Positions 46,652-58,276 of a stretch of 64,000 nucleotides of DNA are shown one piece after another (the first letter of the stretch is position 1; each line of letters begins with the position of its first letter). This stretch comes from Lycium barbarum (Eukaryota > Streptophyta > Magnoliopsida > Solanales > Solanaceae). Where the stretch lies: positions 87,198,321 to 87,262,320 of the forward strand of contig NC_083341.1 of the NCBI RefSeq assembly GCF_019175385.1, in the 5' to 3' direction. The notes under the pieces were generated by a model that ran no database searches, was not told the origin of the DNA, and saw only the letters and a list, made by a program, of their open reading frames with translations. A program made the translations under genes and the position numbers.

Positions 46652-47245
46652 GTCTCACCTTATGTCACTAGTTCCTTCAAGGTGAGACATGACGATCATG
46701 ACTATTTCATAATATAATCGGAGGTTACTGACCTTACACCACTCCGATAGAGTTATAGCTTTTCTTGAGCTCTCATGCAAGCATTATGTCATGTATATGT
46801 ATGATTACACCGCGCCTATTTGGCCGGACATGACACCACTTTGGTGGGCGACTTATGGATAATGATTACACCACGCCTATTTGGCCAGACATGACACCAC
46901 TTCGGTGGGCAGCTTATGGATAATGATAACATTGCGCCTATTTTTCCAGACATGACACTACATCGTTAGGCAGCTTATGGATAATGATAACACCGTGCCT
47001 ATTTGGCCGGACATGACACCGCTAGTGGACGGCGTGAGATAATTACCCCGGATGTGGGCTAATGATATTATTGATTCAGACATTTTATGTATGTATATGT
47101 GATATGTTTTAAAGGTAAAATTGAGCATGCATTATTCCGCCTCGAGAGGCAAGCAGTTACAGTTATCCTTTCTTCTTATGCTTTCTATATTTCTTTATTA
47201 TGTTATCATATATGCCTTACATACTCAGTACATTGTCCGTACTGA
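46652..47245 (+). promoter_or_regulatory. Conserved inverted-repeat module in LTRs
   Basis: Three inverted repeats occur in fixed order: perfect 10-bp GTCTCACCTT/AAGGTGAGAC (46652-46688), ATCGGAG/CTCCGAT (about 46718-46750) and perfect 7-bp TCAGTAC/GTACTGA with a 7-base loop (47225-47245). The last recurs at 4275-4295, 11969-11989, 39670-39690, 52111-52131 and 57594-57614, and with a mismatch at 21895-21915. The first recurs at 38659-38691 and 51417-51453. A role in RNA folding, 3' end formation or packaging is inference. Confidence 0.55.
46805..47040 (+). repeat. 61-bp minisatellite, four units, 5' LTR of H
   Basis: Units contain GCGCCTATTTGGCCGGACAT followed by GACACCAC and GGCTTATGGATAATGAT. 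The 3' LTR has only three units (57235-57415), which accounts for its 62-bp shorter length. Confidence 0.9.
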
Positions 47246-47685
47246 CGTCCTTTCTTTTATGGACGTTGTGTTCATGTCCACAGGTAGGCAGGGAGACGAC
47301 CCAGATATCTAGGAGCTCTATCAGCATACATACAGGAGCACTCCACTACTCCGGAGTTGCAGATTTTTGGTATATTCTTTTGCGCACATATTTGGGGCAC
47401 AGCGAGGTCCTGTCCCATCCTTATGATTTCAGCATTCTAGTAGAGGCTTGTAGATACATATGTGTGGGTAGTAGGTGTTATGTGATCTCCTTGGTGTATA
47501 TCCCGTGTACTATTTTGTAACCTCGTGGGCTTATGTATATACCTATATTTCGAGGAGTAAATGCAGGTTATTCCATGATTAGTCTGTATTGAGATTTGTA
47601 TTTATTCAGGTTGAGTGTGACGTGTGGTGCTCGGTAGTCTAGCTCCGGGTACTCGTCATGGCCCTTAGCTGGGTCGTGACCAAAG

Positions 47686-47697
47686 TGGTATCAGAGC
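47686..47697 (+). other. Primer-binding site of element H
   Basis: TGGTATCAGAGC, four bases after the LTR end; Met-initiator tRNA type. Confidence 0.92.
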
Positions 47698-47895
47698 AGT
47701 TCCGTCCTAGGGAATGTCTACAAGCCGTGTCCAGTAGAGTCTTGTTTATGAGTGTGAAGCGCGCCACACTTATAAATAGGAGGCTGCAGGGCATATAGGA
47801 TTATTTCCCTTCTTTCTTATTCTAGATCGTGTTGTAGAGCCAAGTCGTAGGATATGAATTTCCTAACTCTAACTCTGATTGTTTGAGGCTGAGAG

Positions 47896-48129
47896 ATGGT
47901 TTCTACAGGAAAAGAGATGAGTGGTTCAAGTGTTCCAGAGATAAGTTATTCTTATGAGACCGACCCATCTAAGGATATAATTTTTATAGAGACTGATCCG
48001 TCAGAGATTCAGGAAGAATCAGCAGAACAGGTGAGGAACCGGCAGATAATGGGAGCCAATCTTCAGGTTTCATGTTATGAAACGGTATTTAATGAAGTAG
48101 GTTCTTCTGTGAGGCCAGAGAGGTTATAG
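47896..48129 (+). CDS. Short open frame after the PBS of element H, function unknown
   Basis: This 77-codon open frame starts with ATG about 200 bases after the PBS, where gag begins in the related elements. The predicted protein is acidic and Ser/Glu-rich with no gag, zinc-knuckle or membrane motif that I recognise. It contains a short imperfect duplication (ETDPSKDIIFIETDPSEI). It could be the last trace of a gag start, or a chance frame. Nothing downstream to 48990 extends it. Low confidence as a real gene. Confidence 0.25.
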   Translation: MVSTGKEMSGSSVPEISYSYETDPSKDIIFIETDPSEIQEESAEQVRNRQIMGANLQVSCYETVFNEVGSSVRPERL

Positions 48130-48864
48130 AACGGAGATCCTCCTTATCTACCTTTGGGACAATTTGTGCTAGATCAAGCCTCCAGAATAGGATCAATGTG
48201 AGAGTTCCCTATAGCATTGAGTTAACAGTGATAATGAAATGCAAATTTGATTGAGTAATTACAGAAGGGAGTAGAGGAGCTTATGCAGAAAGAACGTCTT
48301 ATGAGTAAATAAACTTTTATTTAAGAGGATTGATTAACAAAGGTTTTAGGAAATAAATTTGATGTTTCGCAAGAAGGATGCCCAGATATGGCATATGAAG
48401 TGAGCTTTATTGTCTTATATCCCCTTTTCATACCAATAGCCCTATATGGCTGAGTTATGTATCATATGTATTTATAGGGGTTTTATAGGTAGCATTTGAG
48501 TCATTGGATGTATTTTGGGCTGTGTGCAGGTTTGGGATAGCAAGAATTACAGAGGAAACTCTACTAATATTTCTCAAAATTTAAGCTACTTGATTGTATA
48601 TGTGTTGCAATGGTAAGATGGCATTATAGATCAAAGGATTTTAGTAATGGGTGATTGAAGGAGGAATGTGACCCTATGTGAGGAGAGAAAAATAGTAAAA
48701 TGGCGCTACCCGTAAGTGAGGGAGCGGATATAGAAGTACGAGAAAGAATTAACATGTTCCCTACAAGGAGAAATTAAAAGAGGACTCAAATTTTTAGGGA
48801 AGGCCAGGAGAGGAAAGTTGTTTCGAATGCAGTTTTCCGATCTACATACATATGAGTCGTGTTG
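48130..48864 (+). other. Non-coding interior of element H, first part
   Basis: AT-rich sequence with no recognisable coding or structural feature; purine-rich stretches such as near 48660-48800. Confidence 0.5.
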
Positions 48865-49099
48865 GTCTCGAGTACTAAGATTTATCTCCGAGCTTTTGAG
48901 GCGTTGAGTATGTTATTTCATATGTACCAAGGTATGAGCTCATGAATATTAAGTATCCAAGGATTAAAGGTTAAACGAACCGAAGTCGGAAGAAGGTTGA
49001 GCACTGTGCAACTTGAAGGCAGATTGACGAGCCGTCAACATGGTCGACGGTTCGTCAACCTTGCACCGTCAATCAGCCCTGAGAATCAGAGGCTGCTAT
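48865..49099 (+). repeat. LTR fragment related to element K, first part
   Basis: From GGTCTCGAGTACTAAGATTT on, it resembles 58277 onward. It holds a GACGAGCCGTCAAC / GGTCGACGGTTCGTC cluster (49019-49075). It is interrupted by the solo LTR at 49100 and resumes at 52580 with more GACGGTCGTCAAC words and a TATA-like ATATTATATATATTG near 52663. Confidence 0.55.
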
Positions 49100-52000
49100 T
49101 GTTACACCCCGCGTTTTCAGAGCAGGAGTATGACATTTACCTCACCGTAGTAAGGGAGTGTCGGAGACGTCCCATAATGTTTTGAAAAGCCCAAGCCATG
49201 GAAAGTACGTAACAACGAAGAAAGAGGGTGAATTACGATCTCTTAAGTCGTAATCGGGAAAGAGTATTTTGAAACATGAGAACATGATCATTATTAGTAT
49301 AATAAGTGATAAATATCATGTATGGAGAGTTTCAGAATATTTCGAGATCGAGCAAATTGAAGAAAATAAGTTCGATGAAAATTTGAGAAATGCTGGAAAG
49401 ATTTTTAGTCAAATTTGGAGGGGTATATCTCCATGTATATTTGGAGTTTTAAGGCGTTTCAAAATCCTAAAATGAAGTTCGTCGAGTCTAGTTTGTAATG
49501 CAACAAACCGCTCATCGATAGGGCGTCGTAGTAGAGAATTATAGACGTTACAAACTGAACTGTCGCGCAGAAACAGAGCTCCTACAGCAATGCTACAGTA
49601 CCGCTACAGTACTGCAGCAGTACTGTAGCTACAGTACGTCGGCCCACCCTCTATAAAAGGGCTAAAACCCCCCATTTTCATCACAAGAAAATGCTACAAA
49701 GTTCCAGAAAATTCAGCCATTAAAAGGCTCTTAATCTCACATAAAAGTGAAGATTTTGGGCGAAATTTCAAGCTACGAAGTACTAATCGAAGTCCGGGCA
49801 ACGCATAGTCACAAATATGATTTCATTTTGGAGTTGGAGTGGCTTGGAAACAAGTAAATGTTGAAGATTTGGCTACCTTCATGAAAAACAAGGTATGAAT
49901 TTGTTGAATCTCTTTCTCTATCAATATGAATTAAGAAATAATGGCAAGAACAAGGTGATAGTTTGTTGTATTGATGTTGTTAATTTGTGGGTTGAGATTT
50001 GAAGAGAAATTGGACGAAATATACATATATCTATCTTGTAGGATGTTGGGGATGTTATTATTGATGTTGTTAGTACTAATTTCAACTTCTTTACGGAAAT
50101 AAAGTTATTAAATAGTTGTATCACAAGTGGGTTGGTTGAGAAATTTGGAAAATAGTGTGTGGGTTGTTTTATGGCATATGTTGGTGTTGGAAATGATATT
50201 ACGACTATTGGTATTGTTGAAGAATAATGAGCAAGTTATATTTAGTGTTTTAGTTGTTGTGTTGTAGATTGCATATAGCAAGTAGCATACAGCAAGTAAA
50301 GACTTGATAAGTGTGGTAAAGTATTGGTAATTGGAAGATTATGTATATTGAAGAATAATGTTCTTGCATGGATAGTATGTAATGATATTAGTATGATGTC
50401 GTTGGAATATATACTATAAGGTTGTTATCGTGTTCATTGGAGTCGGAAGGTTTTGAAGAAGGTAATAAATTGAAATCATGCATCTTGGATGAAATATGTG
50501 AATTGCTAGTGCGATTGTTGATTATGTTAATAGTTTGGCCGGGTTTGAATTCCCGGATTGTGTTGGTTGAGAATTTGGCTATGTTGAATGTTGAGGATGG
50601 TATATTTACAGAGGAAATGCTGCCGAAATTTCGGTAGCCAAGTGTTTCCTTAAGATTTCAACTCTAAGTATACTAATGAGAGTTTTGGTAAAAACGACCA
50701 ATTTGCAGATTTTGACGAAATTGTGACGTGAATTTGGAATAGCAAAAGGAGCGAAAAGAGGTATGTAACGCTTCACCCTTCTTTCTATGGCATGTCTTAG
50801 TTGAAATAAGTTGGGTACGAGCCTCGGGGACAACTCGGTTCCCCGGAATCCGCACCTAAAGTTTTTCACTTTTTGTTCAATAGAATTGAACTAGAAAGTG
50901 TGCCAATTGTTGGAAAAACCTCCTACACCCTTAGAACTTGTATAAATGGGACCCGATTACCGAAGACCCTCACAAGTAACGCTATGACACGTAACATACG
51001 TAAATCGTATACGCTACCTCATCCGGCCCGAGGTGGGCCCGCTACTCTCGGATTTTTCCTTACAGTCTTGCTTGACTTACTTGAAGTGAATCCAAAGGGG
51101 ACCTTTGATCCCGATTTCAATACCAAATGATAAATACTATGACTCCTCTAACGAGGGCACTTCCATGACGATAATGATAACAATGATGTTAGATAAGAGA
51201 ATATGCCTATGATACGTACTGCCGGAACGACTCTATGACTAAGATGACCAAGCTAAGTATCTTATGTAAACATGAAAATGATAAACTAATTTTTGAATCT
51301 TATTTATATTTCCTAGCTATGACTTTATTTTCTAAAAGATTTCAAAGTCTATGAACCGTCATCTATGATGCCCCGATTTCATTCTACGTTTACTTTAATA
51401 TTATTCCCCGTTGGTAGTCTCACCTTAAAATACTCGTTCCTTCAAGGTGAGACAAAGCGATCACGAGTATTCTATAATATAATTGGAGGTCACCGACCTT
51501 ACGTCACTCCGATGACTACATGATTCTTCTTTGGGCTTTCCTGCGTGCCTATGAGATATATGTTTATAGGATACGTAAATGCATATAAGACATGTAAATG
51601 TATGTAGGATATGCGTATATATTTTTAAAATATGCACATGACGAAAGAGCTAGAACGCTATAGACGCTGATGTACCTACATGACACACGTATATGTATAT
51701 GATAAAAGAGCTAGAGCGCTATAGACGCTGATATATGTACATGATATATGCATGTGTATACGGGGAAAATGGAGGTAAGGGCAGAGCGTTATGAACGCAT
51801 ATCCACCTGATCAGTTGGCATTACATGATATGATATCGTCCCGGACGCGGGATGCCCGGACGCGGGATATGTATATTTATGGTTAAATGGATCGGCTGCC
51901 GACGCCTCGGCAATATGAGATGTCCTATTTTATATGTATATGTATATGAACAAGGAAAGATTCTTAAAGGAAAGCTAAGTACGCATAGCACCTGCCAAGG

Positions 52001-52579
52001 GTACATATATATACAGGTTATGTTTCTATCCCAGGACATGTGTTGTAACTCTCTTATGTCATTATACATGATTCATATTTTCTGTATATTACTATTCATG
52101 CCTTACATACTCGGTACACTATTCGTACTGACGTCCCTTCTTGTGGACGCTGCGTTTCATGCCGCGCAGGTCAGCAGACAGGCGGATTTGATACTTAGAA
52201 GCTCTACCAGCAGTGTTGACAGTGCTCCAGTTATTCCGGAGCCTCACTTCCTTGGTACTATCTTGTGTATATATATTCGGGCACGACAGTACTCAGCCCT
52301 TTCTATGTATAAGTGTACTACGTCTAGAGGCTCGTAGACAGATATGTACAGTCAGTTAAGTATAGTTAGGTATATGGTGTTTTGGCATGCTAATGTTAAT
52401 GTATAAGTGATAACGAAGTTTATTAGTCTATGTTCAGAATGACGCCGCTAATGTTAATGTTCAAAAAAAAAAATGGCTCTGTTTACATGGCTTGCTAAGA
52501 GGTAAAGGTAAAACGATAGACAAGGGGTGCTCGGTACAAGTATCGGGTACTCGTCACGGCCCCTAGACGGGTCGTGACA
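49100..52579 (+). mobile_element. Solo LTR (3480 bp), duplication GCTAT
   Basis: It starts TGTTACACCCCGCGTTTTC and ends GGGTCGTGACA, with GCTAT on both sides (49095-49099 and 52580-52584). It shows a CTACAGTA cluster (49570-49640) followed by CTATAAAAGGGC (49651). The inverted repeats are at 51417-51453 and 52111-52131, and two or three units of a GAGCTAGAACGCTATAGACG repeat at 51640-51800. No coding sequence. Related to 1-1001. Confidence 0.93.
49565..49665 (+). promoter_or_regulatory. CTACAGTA word cluster and TATA box
   Basis: Seven or more GCTACAGTAC/GTACTGTAGC words, some inverted to one another, lie within 75 bases, directly before CTATAAAAGGGCTAAA. This is the clearest TATA box in the window. 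Confidence 0.65.
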
Positions 52580-52584
52580 GCTAT

Positions 52585-54676
52585 AACTTGACGCCTGCAA
52601 GTTGACGGTCGTCAACAGTGTTGACGTCACTGTTAAAGTTGAGGCAGTGGTTGGGCTTTTGAGATATTATATATATTGACCCCTATGTTTGTTAAGATAC
52701 AACGCAGAATTGGTATGTGCATATATGTATAGTACGAGTACAAGTTAGCAGATCAGAGATAGATTCATTGTTGACGACTAAAGTCTCTATGGTTGATAGA
52801 CCAAATCTTATGGGATCATAATAATGACATAAGGTAGTGAACAAGGAAAAAAAATTACATGGGATTGAGGTCGTTGTAAATAACATGGATGGAACGACGA
52901 GTAAGAAAAGAATAGGATAATGAATCGATAACTAAGAGCAAGATGACAAGGACAACAAGTAAAAGGATGAGTGGAGAGTGAGCAATGACATTATGAGATA
53001 TTCATGATTAAAACAAATAAAAGGAAAGATTTAGAAAGGAGGCAGATAATTAAATGCCTATCTGCTATAACGACTACGATGAGTATGGTATGAGGAAAAT
53101 ACGCTCCCGCAGGTACTTTTGTGCTAGGAGAGAAATTAGCACTTTAAGACGATTGAGGGTAAGGAAAGTCGCCAAGGATACATGTTACGTGATTACTTTC
53201 TAATTGAAAAACGAGATGTCATTATTAGTGCACACTTTAGTTCTCCAAATATCAGTTAAGAATGGATTTCTCGCCCCTCCTAAGTGCACTTGGCAATCAC
53301 ACCATACCAATGATCCCTCAGAGTAACAAAGGATTACCCATTATGACCTTGCGGACTAATTTGGGGAAATTCCTAGAAATGACATAGTCAATTCAAATTA
53401 AAGTTGTTGCCAAAGGTGAAGTTTAAGACGTTCTTGGTAATGCCTAAGATTAACCTAGTATGTTTTTGCTGTCTAAAGAAAAAGAAGACGAGACAAGGCA
53501 CAAAAGGGGGGGGGGGGGGGGGGGGGGGGGGGGACGAAGCATTAGTTTTATGCTGTTGGGTTATTTTGAGGATTCAAGAGGTTGTTATGAATAAACGTCG
53601 GGCATAAAGGATATAAGTAAGTTGTTTGTGATGCCCTATCACGATGCAACAGTCAGGATTAAGATAGAATGTTTATGGGCCACAATCGATAAAAAGGGCA
53701 GGATGATCATGAGTTATTTTGGATAGGCTAAATTACGTTTAGAAAGGAATTAATGTTGTGAGACGAACAAGTTTTGAAACCTTAACAAAAAAAACAAAAA
53801 AAAAAAAGAGGAATGACGAAGGGAATCCCATGTTAAGAAAACGACAACGAGAAGTGGAATCTTCAAGTGAATATTAAGACAGAAGCGAGACAACAAAGAG
53901 TGAAGCTGGGGGTATATGATAAGAGACTTCCGTGAGTAACGTGGTAGATGATTGGGAGAACGATGGCGGTACCAGAAAAAGACAGGCGATGAGTTACATA
54001 AATTATAATACCAAAAAGAAGGAAGGAGATAAATGAATAAATGTTGATTCATTTCCTATACTGACGATAGAGAATTCAAATGTAAAAGAGGACTAAAAGG
54101 AGAAGTAGAACTTAGTCAACGAAACCTGTGAGGCTATTATGAGATTCACCAATATGGCACGACATATCCTTATTTCTCCCTTATATGAGCTATGAATCTT
54201 AGAGTTTGCAAGTACACTGGATTGCAGGGCACAAGAAGGATATTTAACTTAATGAGTAAAGAAAGAATAGAACGAGGTAGCTAGTAAAAGAAAGACAAGA
54301 TAGATAAACTACAAAGGCGGAAGTGACAATGTCAAGTAAAGGATATAGAAAGATTCCATCCCTGTAGAGACAGAAATGAGAAGAATGTGGAAGCATATCG
54401 AGCACGAGAGTGACAACTCTGAGTCGACAAAGTATAAAAAATTGAGAAAAGCTACTGGCATCGAATGATGATTCAGTAAACAATGGAATAATATGGTATC
54501 CCCAGTAAAGCATTCAAACCAACAGGTTATATTACGCGAAGGACAAACCAAAAGAAAAATTTCAGAGATATAGTGCGAGGTGAAGGCAAGAAGCTAGTAA
54601 CTTGGAAATATAAAAGAAAGGAGTTTCAAGGCCGTGACAAGGATAAAGAAAGAGTGATAAAATGGACCTTTAAATA
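52585..54676 (+). other. LTR fragment end and non-coding interior of element H
   Basis: The first 110 bases finish the K-related LTR fragment. The rest is purine-rich with no gag or pol motif in any frame. It contains a run of 28 G (53506-53533). Reading frames at 53404-53607, 53750-54052 and 54244-54551 have no recognisable domain. Confidence 0.5.
53506..53533 (+). repeat. Homopolymer of 28 G
   Basis: An uninterrupted G run inside non-coding sequence of element H. It may be a real microsatellite able to form a quadruplex, or a sequencing/assembly artefact. Confidence 0.9.
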
Positions 54677-54684
54677 CTCAAAAG

Positions 54685-55397
54685 TAAGGCTGCGCATAAA
54701 TACCAAAAACTGAAAAACCGGACCGAACCGAACTTCAAGAAACCGAAACCGAACCGAACTAGTTTGGTTCGGTGTTTGGTGCTCACCTTCAAAAAATCGA
54801 AACCGAAATAGCCGAACCGAACTTTGATGAAACCGAACCGAAGAACCGAAATTTATATATTACCCAAAAAATTAAAATAGTCCAGATCCATTAAGTTTAA
54901 GCCCGGAAAAAACCCAATTGTAATAAGCTCTTTTTGCTTTTGTATCCCTAATTTTCCACTTCAATTCAGAAAATCAAATATCCTTAACAAAGAAAGGTGA
55001 CTAGGATGTGTGTTTAGGATTAATGTATGTCCTTTATGTGTTTTCTTAATTATTCTTACTGTATGTATATAACACCTAGTAATCCTATGTTATGTTTATG
55101 GTTTTTTGTTCTTGTGTATCCTGTTTGTTTGATTTTGATTTTAATTTGTTAGTTTTATGTTTTGTTGCTTTTGAGAATATGAATTAGTGTAAATGTAATC
55201 GCTTCTAATATCATAAAAAAAACCGAATTGGAAAAACCGAAACCGAACCGAACTGAGCTTCAAAAAATCGAAACCGAAAGAACCGAACCGAACTAGTTTG
55301 GTTCGGTGTTCGGTGTCCACCTCCAAAAAACCGAAACCGAAATAGCCAAAACCGAAGTTTGATAAAACCGAACCGAAGAACCAAACGCCCACCCCTA
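54685..55397. mobile_element. hAT-like non-autonomous element (713 bp), duplication CTCAAAAG
   Basis: An 8-bp duplication CTCAAAAG flanks it (54677-54684 and 55398-55405), the length typical of hAT transposons. The ends are imperfect inverted repeats (TAAGGCTGCGCATAA and, read inwards from the right, TAGGGGTGGGCGTTT). Each end holds a direct repeat of about 150-170 bases made of ACCGAACCGAA and GGTTCGGTGTTCGGT words (54705-54855 and 55220-55385). The AT-rich middle encodes no transposase, so it depends on one supplied in trans. It sits in element H and is younger than it. Confidence 0.82.
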
Positions 55398-55405
55398 CTC
55401 AAAAG

Positions 55406-55766
55406 TACACTCTTCGACTTATGGCTCTCAGGTATTAAATGGTCCAGCTAGGAAACAAAAGGAAAATAAGAAACTTTTGGTGTCTCGGTTGCAGCTCCAG
55501 AGTAAGATAAGAAGGCATGTAATATCAAAAAGTTCAATGCAAGGTGTAAGAAAAAATAATTCGAGGAAATGATAAGAGTGCGTGTTAAAGGAAAATGAGA
55601 AGCAGTGAAGATATGTCAAGTAAGGAGAAGAGGGTACGATTAAACATGACCTGTTGAGAGGAAAGTATATGTAGGACATGAATTCAACAAGAGAATGCTT
55701 GAGAAAGTATGGAGAATTTAAGACTAGTTTAACATTCAAGGATGAATGTTCCAAATTGGGGGAGGA
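55406..55766 (+). other. End of element H interior with polypurine tract
   Basis: Non-coding. Near the end ACATTCAAGGATGAATGTTC (55733-55752) is a palindrome related to the one before the other 3' LTRs, and TTGGGGGAGGA directly precedes the LTR. Confidence 0.7.
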
Positions 55767-58051
55767 TGTTACACCCCGTACTTTTGTACGCAAAGTCTCG
55801 TCGAGAGTTAGTTGACGAAGATTTAAAAGGCAACGTTGTCGTCAAGGTCATAAGGAATTATACATGCTCATTTTTCATACATGAGAGCTTGGTATCATTT
55901 TTAGTAAGTATCGGGAAGGTTGGATGTAAAGCAAATCAAAAAATTAAGTTTGTTGAAACTTTGGGAAAATTTGACAGAATTCCGGGCAGAAATTTCGGGT
56001 CAACTTGTGAGGGTCATATCCTAGAATATGAGGCGTTACGGAACCCATAACCTATGCATTCATAAGTTCGGCGAGTCTATTTTCCAACGCAACTGGCAGA
56101 TCCGCATTTGCATTTCGAGGCTGGGAGATATGGGCCGTCGAAGTGTCGACGACCCATCGAAGTTGAGGCGGTGCAAAATTTCCAGAACTGTCCAAATGCA
56201 TATATATCACGCCTTGGCCTTTATTTTCTTGATTTTCCACAGATGAAAAATCTCTTAAACCCTCTTTAAATATTCCTAACTTGATTCCATAAAAAGTAAA
56301 TCAAGAAATCATCGTAAAGGCGTGAATAAGAAAGGGGGAAGTGATGTGCTAGTGATGGTTGTTGTGCGGCTACTCGTTTGAGTTGAAAATTGAGGATTTT
56401 TCCTGGAATTTTTGGGTGTTCAAGGTAAGAATATGATCTTAACTTTGTTATTAAATTATGTGTTAAAGAATTTGTTGGTTTTAAGGTGAAGATATATGTT
56501 TTGCAAGACATAAAGTGAGTTGTTGGTATGGCTATCTTATGGATTGATCATGGATGGAAATTTGAAGAGATTTTCACTTTTTTATATTATTGTATACTGT
56601 ATTTGTTGTTGTTGATGATTTTTTGTATATTGTGGGTTGTTTGGGAGTTGGACTGGAGTAAGAATTATAGGGGAAATGCTGCCCAAATTTCGTTAAGTTT
56701 CCTTCGTCCTTGGAATGAATAGTAAGGGGTGTATATGGCCTAATTGTAGTTTATATTATTTGATTGTAGACTTACGAGATCGAGAACTATACGTTGGCTA
56801 TTTAGATAGACTTCCAGGTATGTGAGGCTAGCCCCATTCTTTCAAAAAGGCATGATTCTTATATTATTGTTTTTTCTATATTTTCATGACCATCTTACAT
56901 TCCAAGAGTCGAAAGTTCAAGATTGTTAAGAGTTCCTTATGAGATAGTGATGGGATGTGTCTTATGATAATGATGAGGTTGATGATTCTAACTCTAAAGA
57001 TTCCAAAGTTTATGAGTTGATGCTTTTATAAGGTTTATGATCTTATTCTATGTATCTCCTTGATGATTGTTCATTGTTGTTAGTCTCACCTCTTTTCACT
57101 AGTTCCTTCAAGGTGAAACATGATGATCATGACTATTCCATAATATAATCGGAGGTTACCGACCTTACGTCACTCCGATAGAGTTATAGCTTTTCTTGAG
57201 CTCTCATGCATGAATTATGTTATGTATATGTATGATTACACTGCGCCTATTTGGCCGGACATGACACCACTTTTGTGGGAGGCTTATGGATAATGATTAA
57301 TCGCGCCTATTTGGCATGACATGACACCACATCGGTGGGCGGCTTATGGATAATGATAACACCGTGCCTATTTGGCCGGACATGACACCACTAGTGGGCG
57401 GCGTGAGATGATTACCCCAGACGTGAGCTAATGATATTATTGATTCAGACAGTTTATGTATGTATGTGTGATATGATTTAAAGGTAAAAGTGAGCATGCA
57501 TGATTCCGCCTCAAGAGGCAAGCAGTTACAGTTATCCTTTCTTCTTATGCTTTCTATATTTCTTTATTATGTTATCATATATGCCTTACATACTCAGTAC
57601 ATTGTCCGTACTGACATCCTTTCTTTTCATGGACGTTGTGTTCAAGCCCACAGGTAGGCAGGGAGATGACCCAGATATCTAGGAGCTCCATCAGCATACA
57701 TACAGGAGCACTCTACTACTCCGGAGTTGCAGATTTTCAGTATATTCTTTTGCGCACATATTTGGGGCATAGCGGGGTTCTGTGCCGTCCTTATGATTTC
57801 AGCATTCTAGTAGAGGCTCGTAGATACATATGTGTGGGTAGTAGGTGTTATGTGATCTCTTTGGTGTATATCCTGTGTACTATTTTGTAACCTCGTGGGC
57901 TTATGTATATACCTATATTTCGAGGAGTAAATGTAGGTTATTCCATGATAAGTCTGTATTGAGATTTGTATTTATTCAGGTTGAGCATGACATGTGGTAC
58001 TCGGTAGTCTAGCTCCAGGTACCCTTCATGGCCCTTAGCTGGGTCGTGACA
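55767..58051 (+). repeat. 3' LTR of element H (2285 bp)
   Basis: It runs TGTTACACCCCGTACTTTTG to GGGTCGTGACA. It is very similar to the 5' LTR apart from scattered substitutions and one minisatellite unit fewer (57235-57415). TCAGTAC/GTACTGA is at 57594-57614. A GTCGAC cluster lies at 56130-56165. Confidence 0.93.
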
Positions 58052-58276
58052 TAGATGTACACATCTGTCTACGATCCTCTACATAGAATGCATAACGTAG
58101 TAAGGACGAGACAGGACCCCATCATGCCCATAGATACACAAAAGAATCATACCACTCTGAGCTTCAACTCCGGAATAAGTGGAGTGCTCCTGTACCAACG
58201 CCAAAATGGCAGCCTAAGAATCTGTACTGTCTCCCCATCTACCTGCAGGCATGAACACCTGGTCCACAAGAAAAAG
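58052..58276 (-). repeat. R/U5-like part of the LTR of element K
   Basis: On the minus strand it matches the later part of other LTRs (CAGGTAGATGGGGAGAC..., GGAGCACTCC...TTATTCCGGAG, GGGCATGATGGGGTCCTGTC). It continues at 45334 after element H. Its boundary at 58276 is where the palindrome starts. Confidence 0.7.

Larger units (their letters stand above)
45335..47681 (+). repeat. 5' LTR of element H (2347 bp)
   Basis: It starts TGTTACACCCCGTACTTTTG and ends GGGTCGTGACC (last base changed from A). It contains GTCGAC/CCGTCGA words (45703-45740) before CATATATATCAAG (about 45770) and GTCTCACCTT/AAGGTGAGAC at 46652-46688. ATCGGAGGT/ACTCCGAT at about 46718-46750, four units of a 61-bp repeat (46805-47040) and TCAGTAC/GTACTGA at 47225-47245 follow. 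Confidence 0.93.
45335..58051 (+). mobile_element. Element H: large non-coding LTR retroelement (12.7 kb)
   Basis: It has two LTRs (45335-47681 and 55767-58051), a Met-initiator PBS and a purine tract, and a target duplication with one change (TAGCT/TAGAT). After removing the solo LTR 49100-52579 and the hAT-like element 54685-55397, the interior is about 3.9 kb. It encodes no recognisable gag or pol; one short open frame follows the PBS. It is probably a LARD-like element moved in trans by a chromovirus. Confidence 0.88.

Noticed and set aside
55141..55402. Phe/Gly-rich open frame
   Set aside because: Reverse reading of the CCGAACCGAA modules of the hAT-like element; low complexity.
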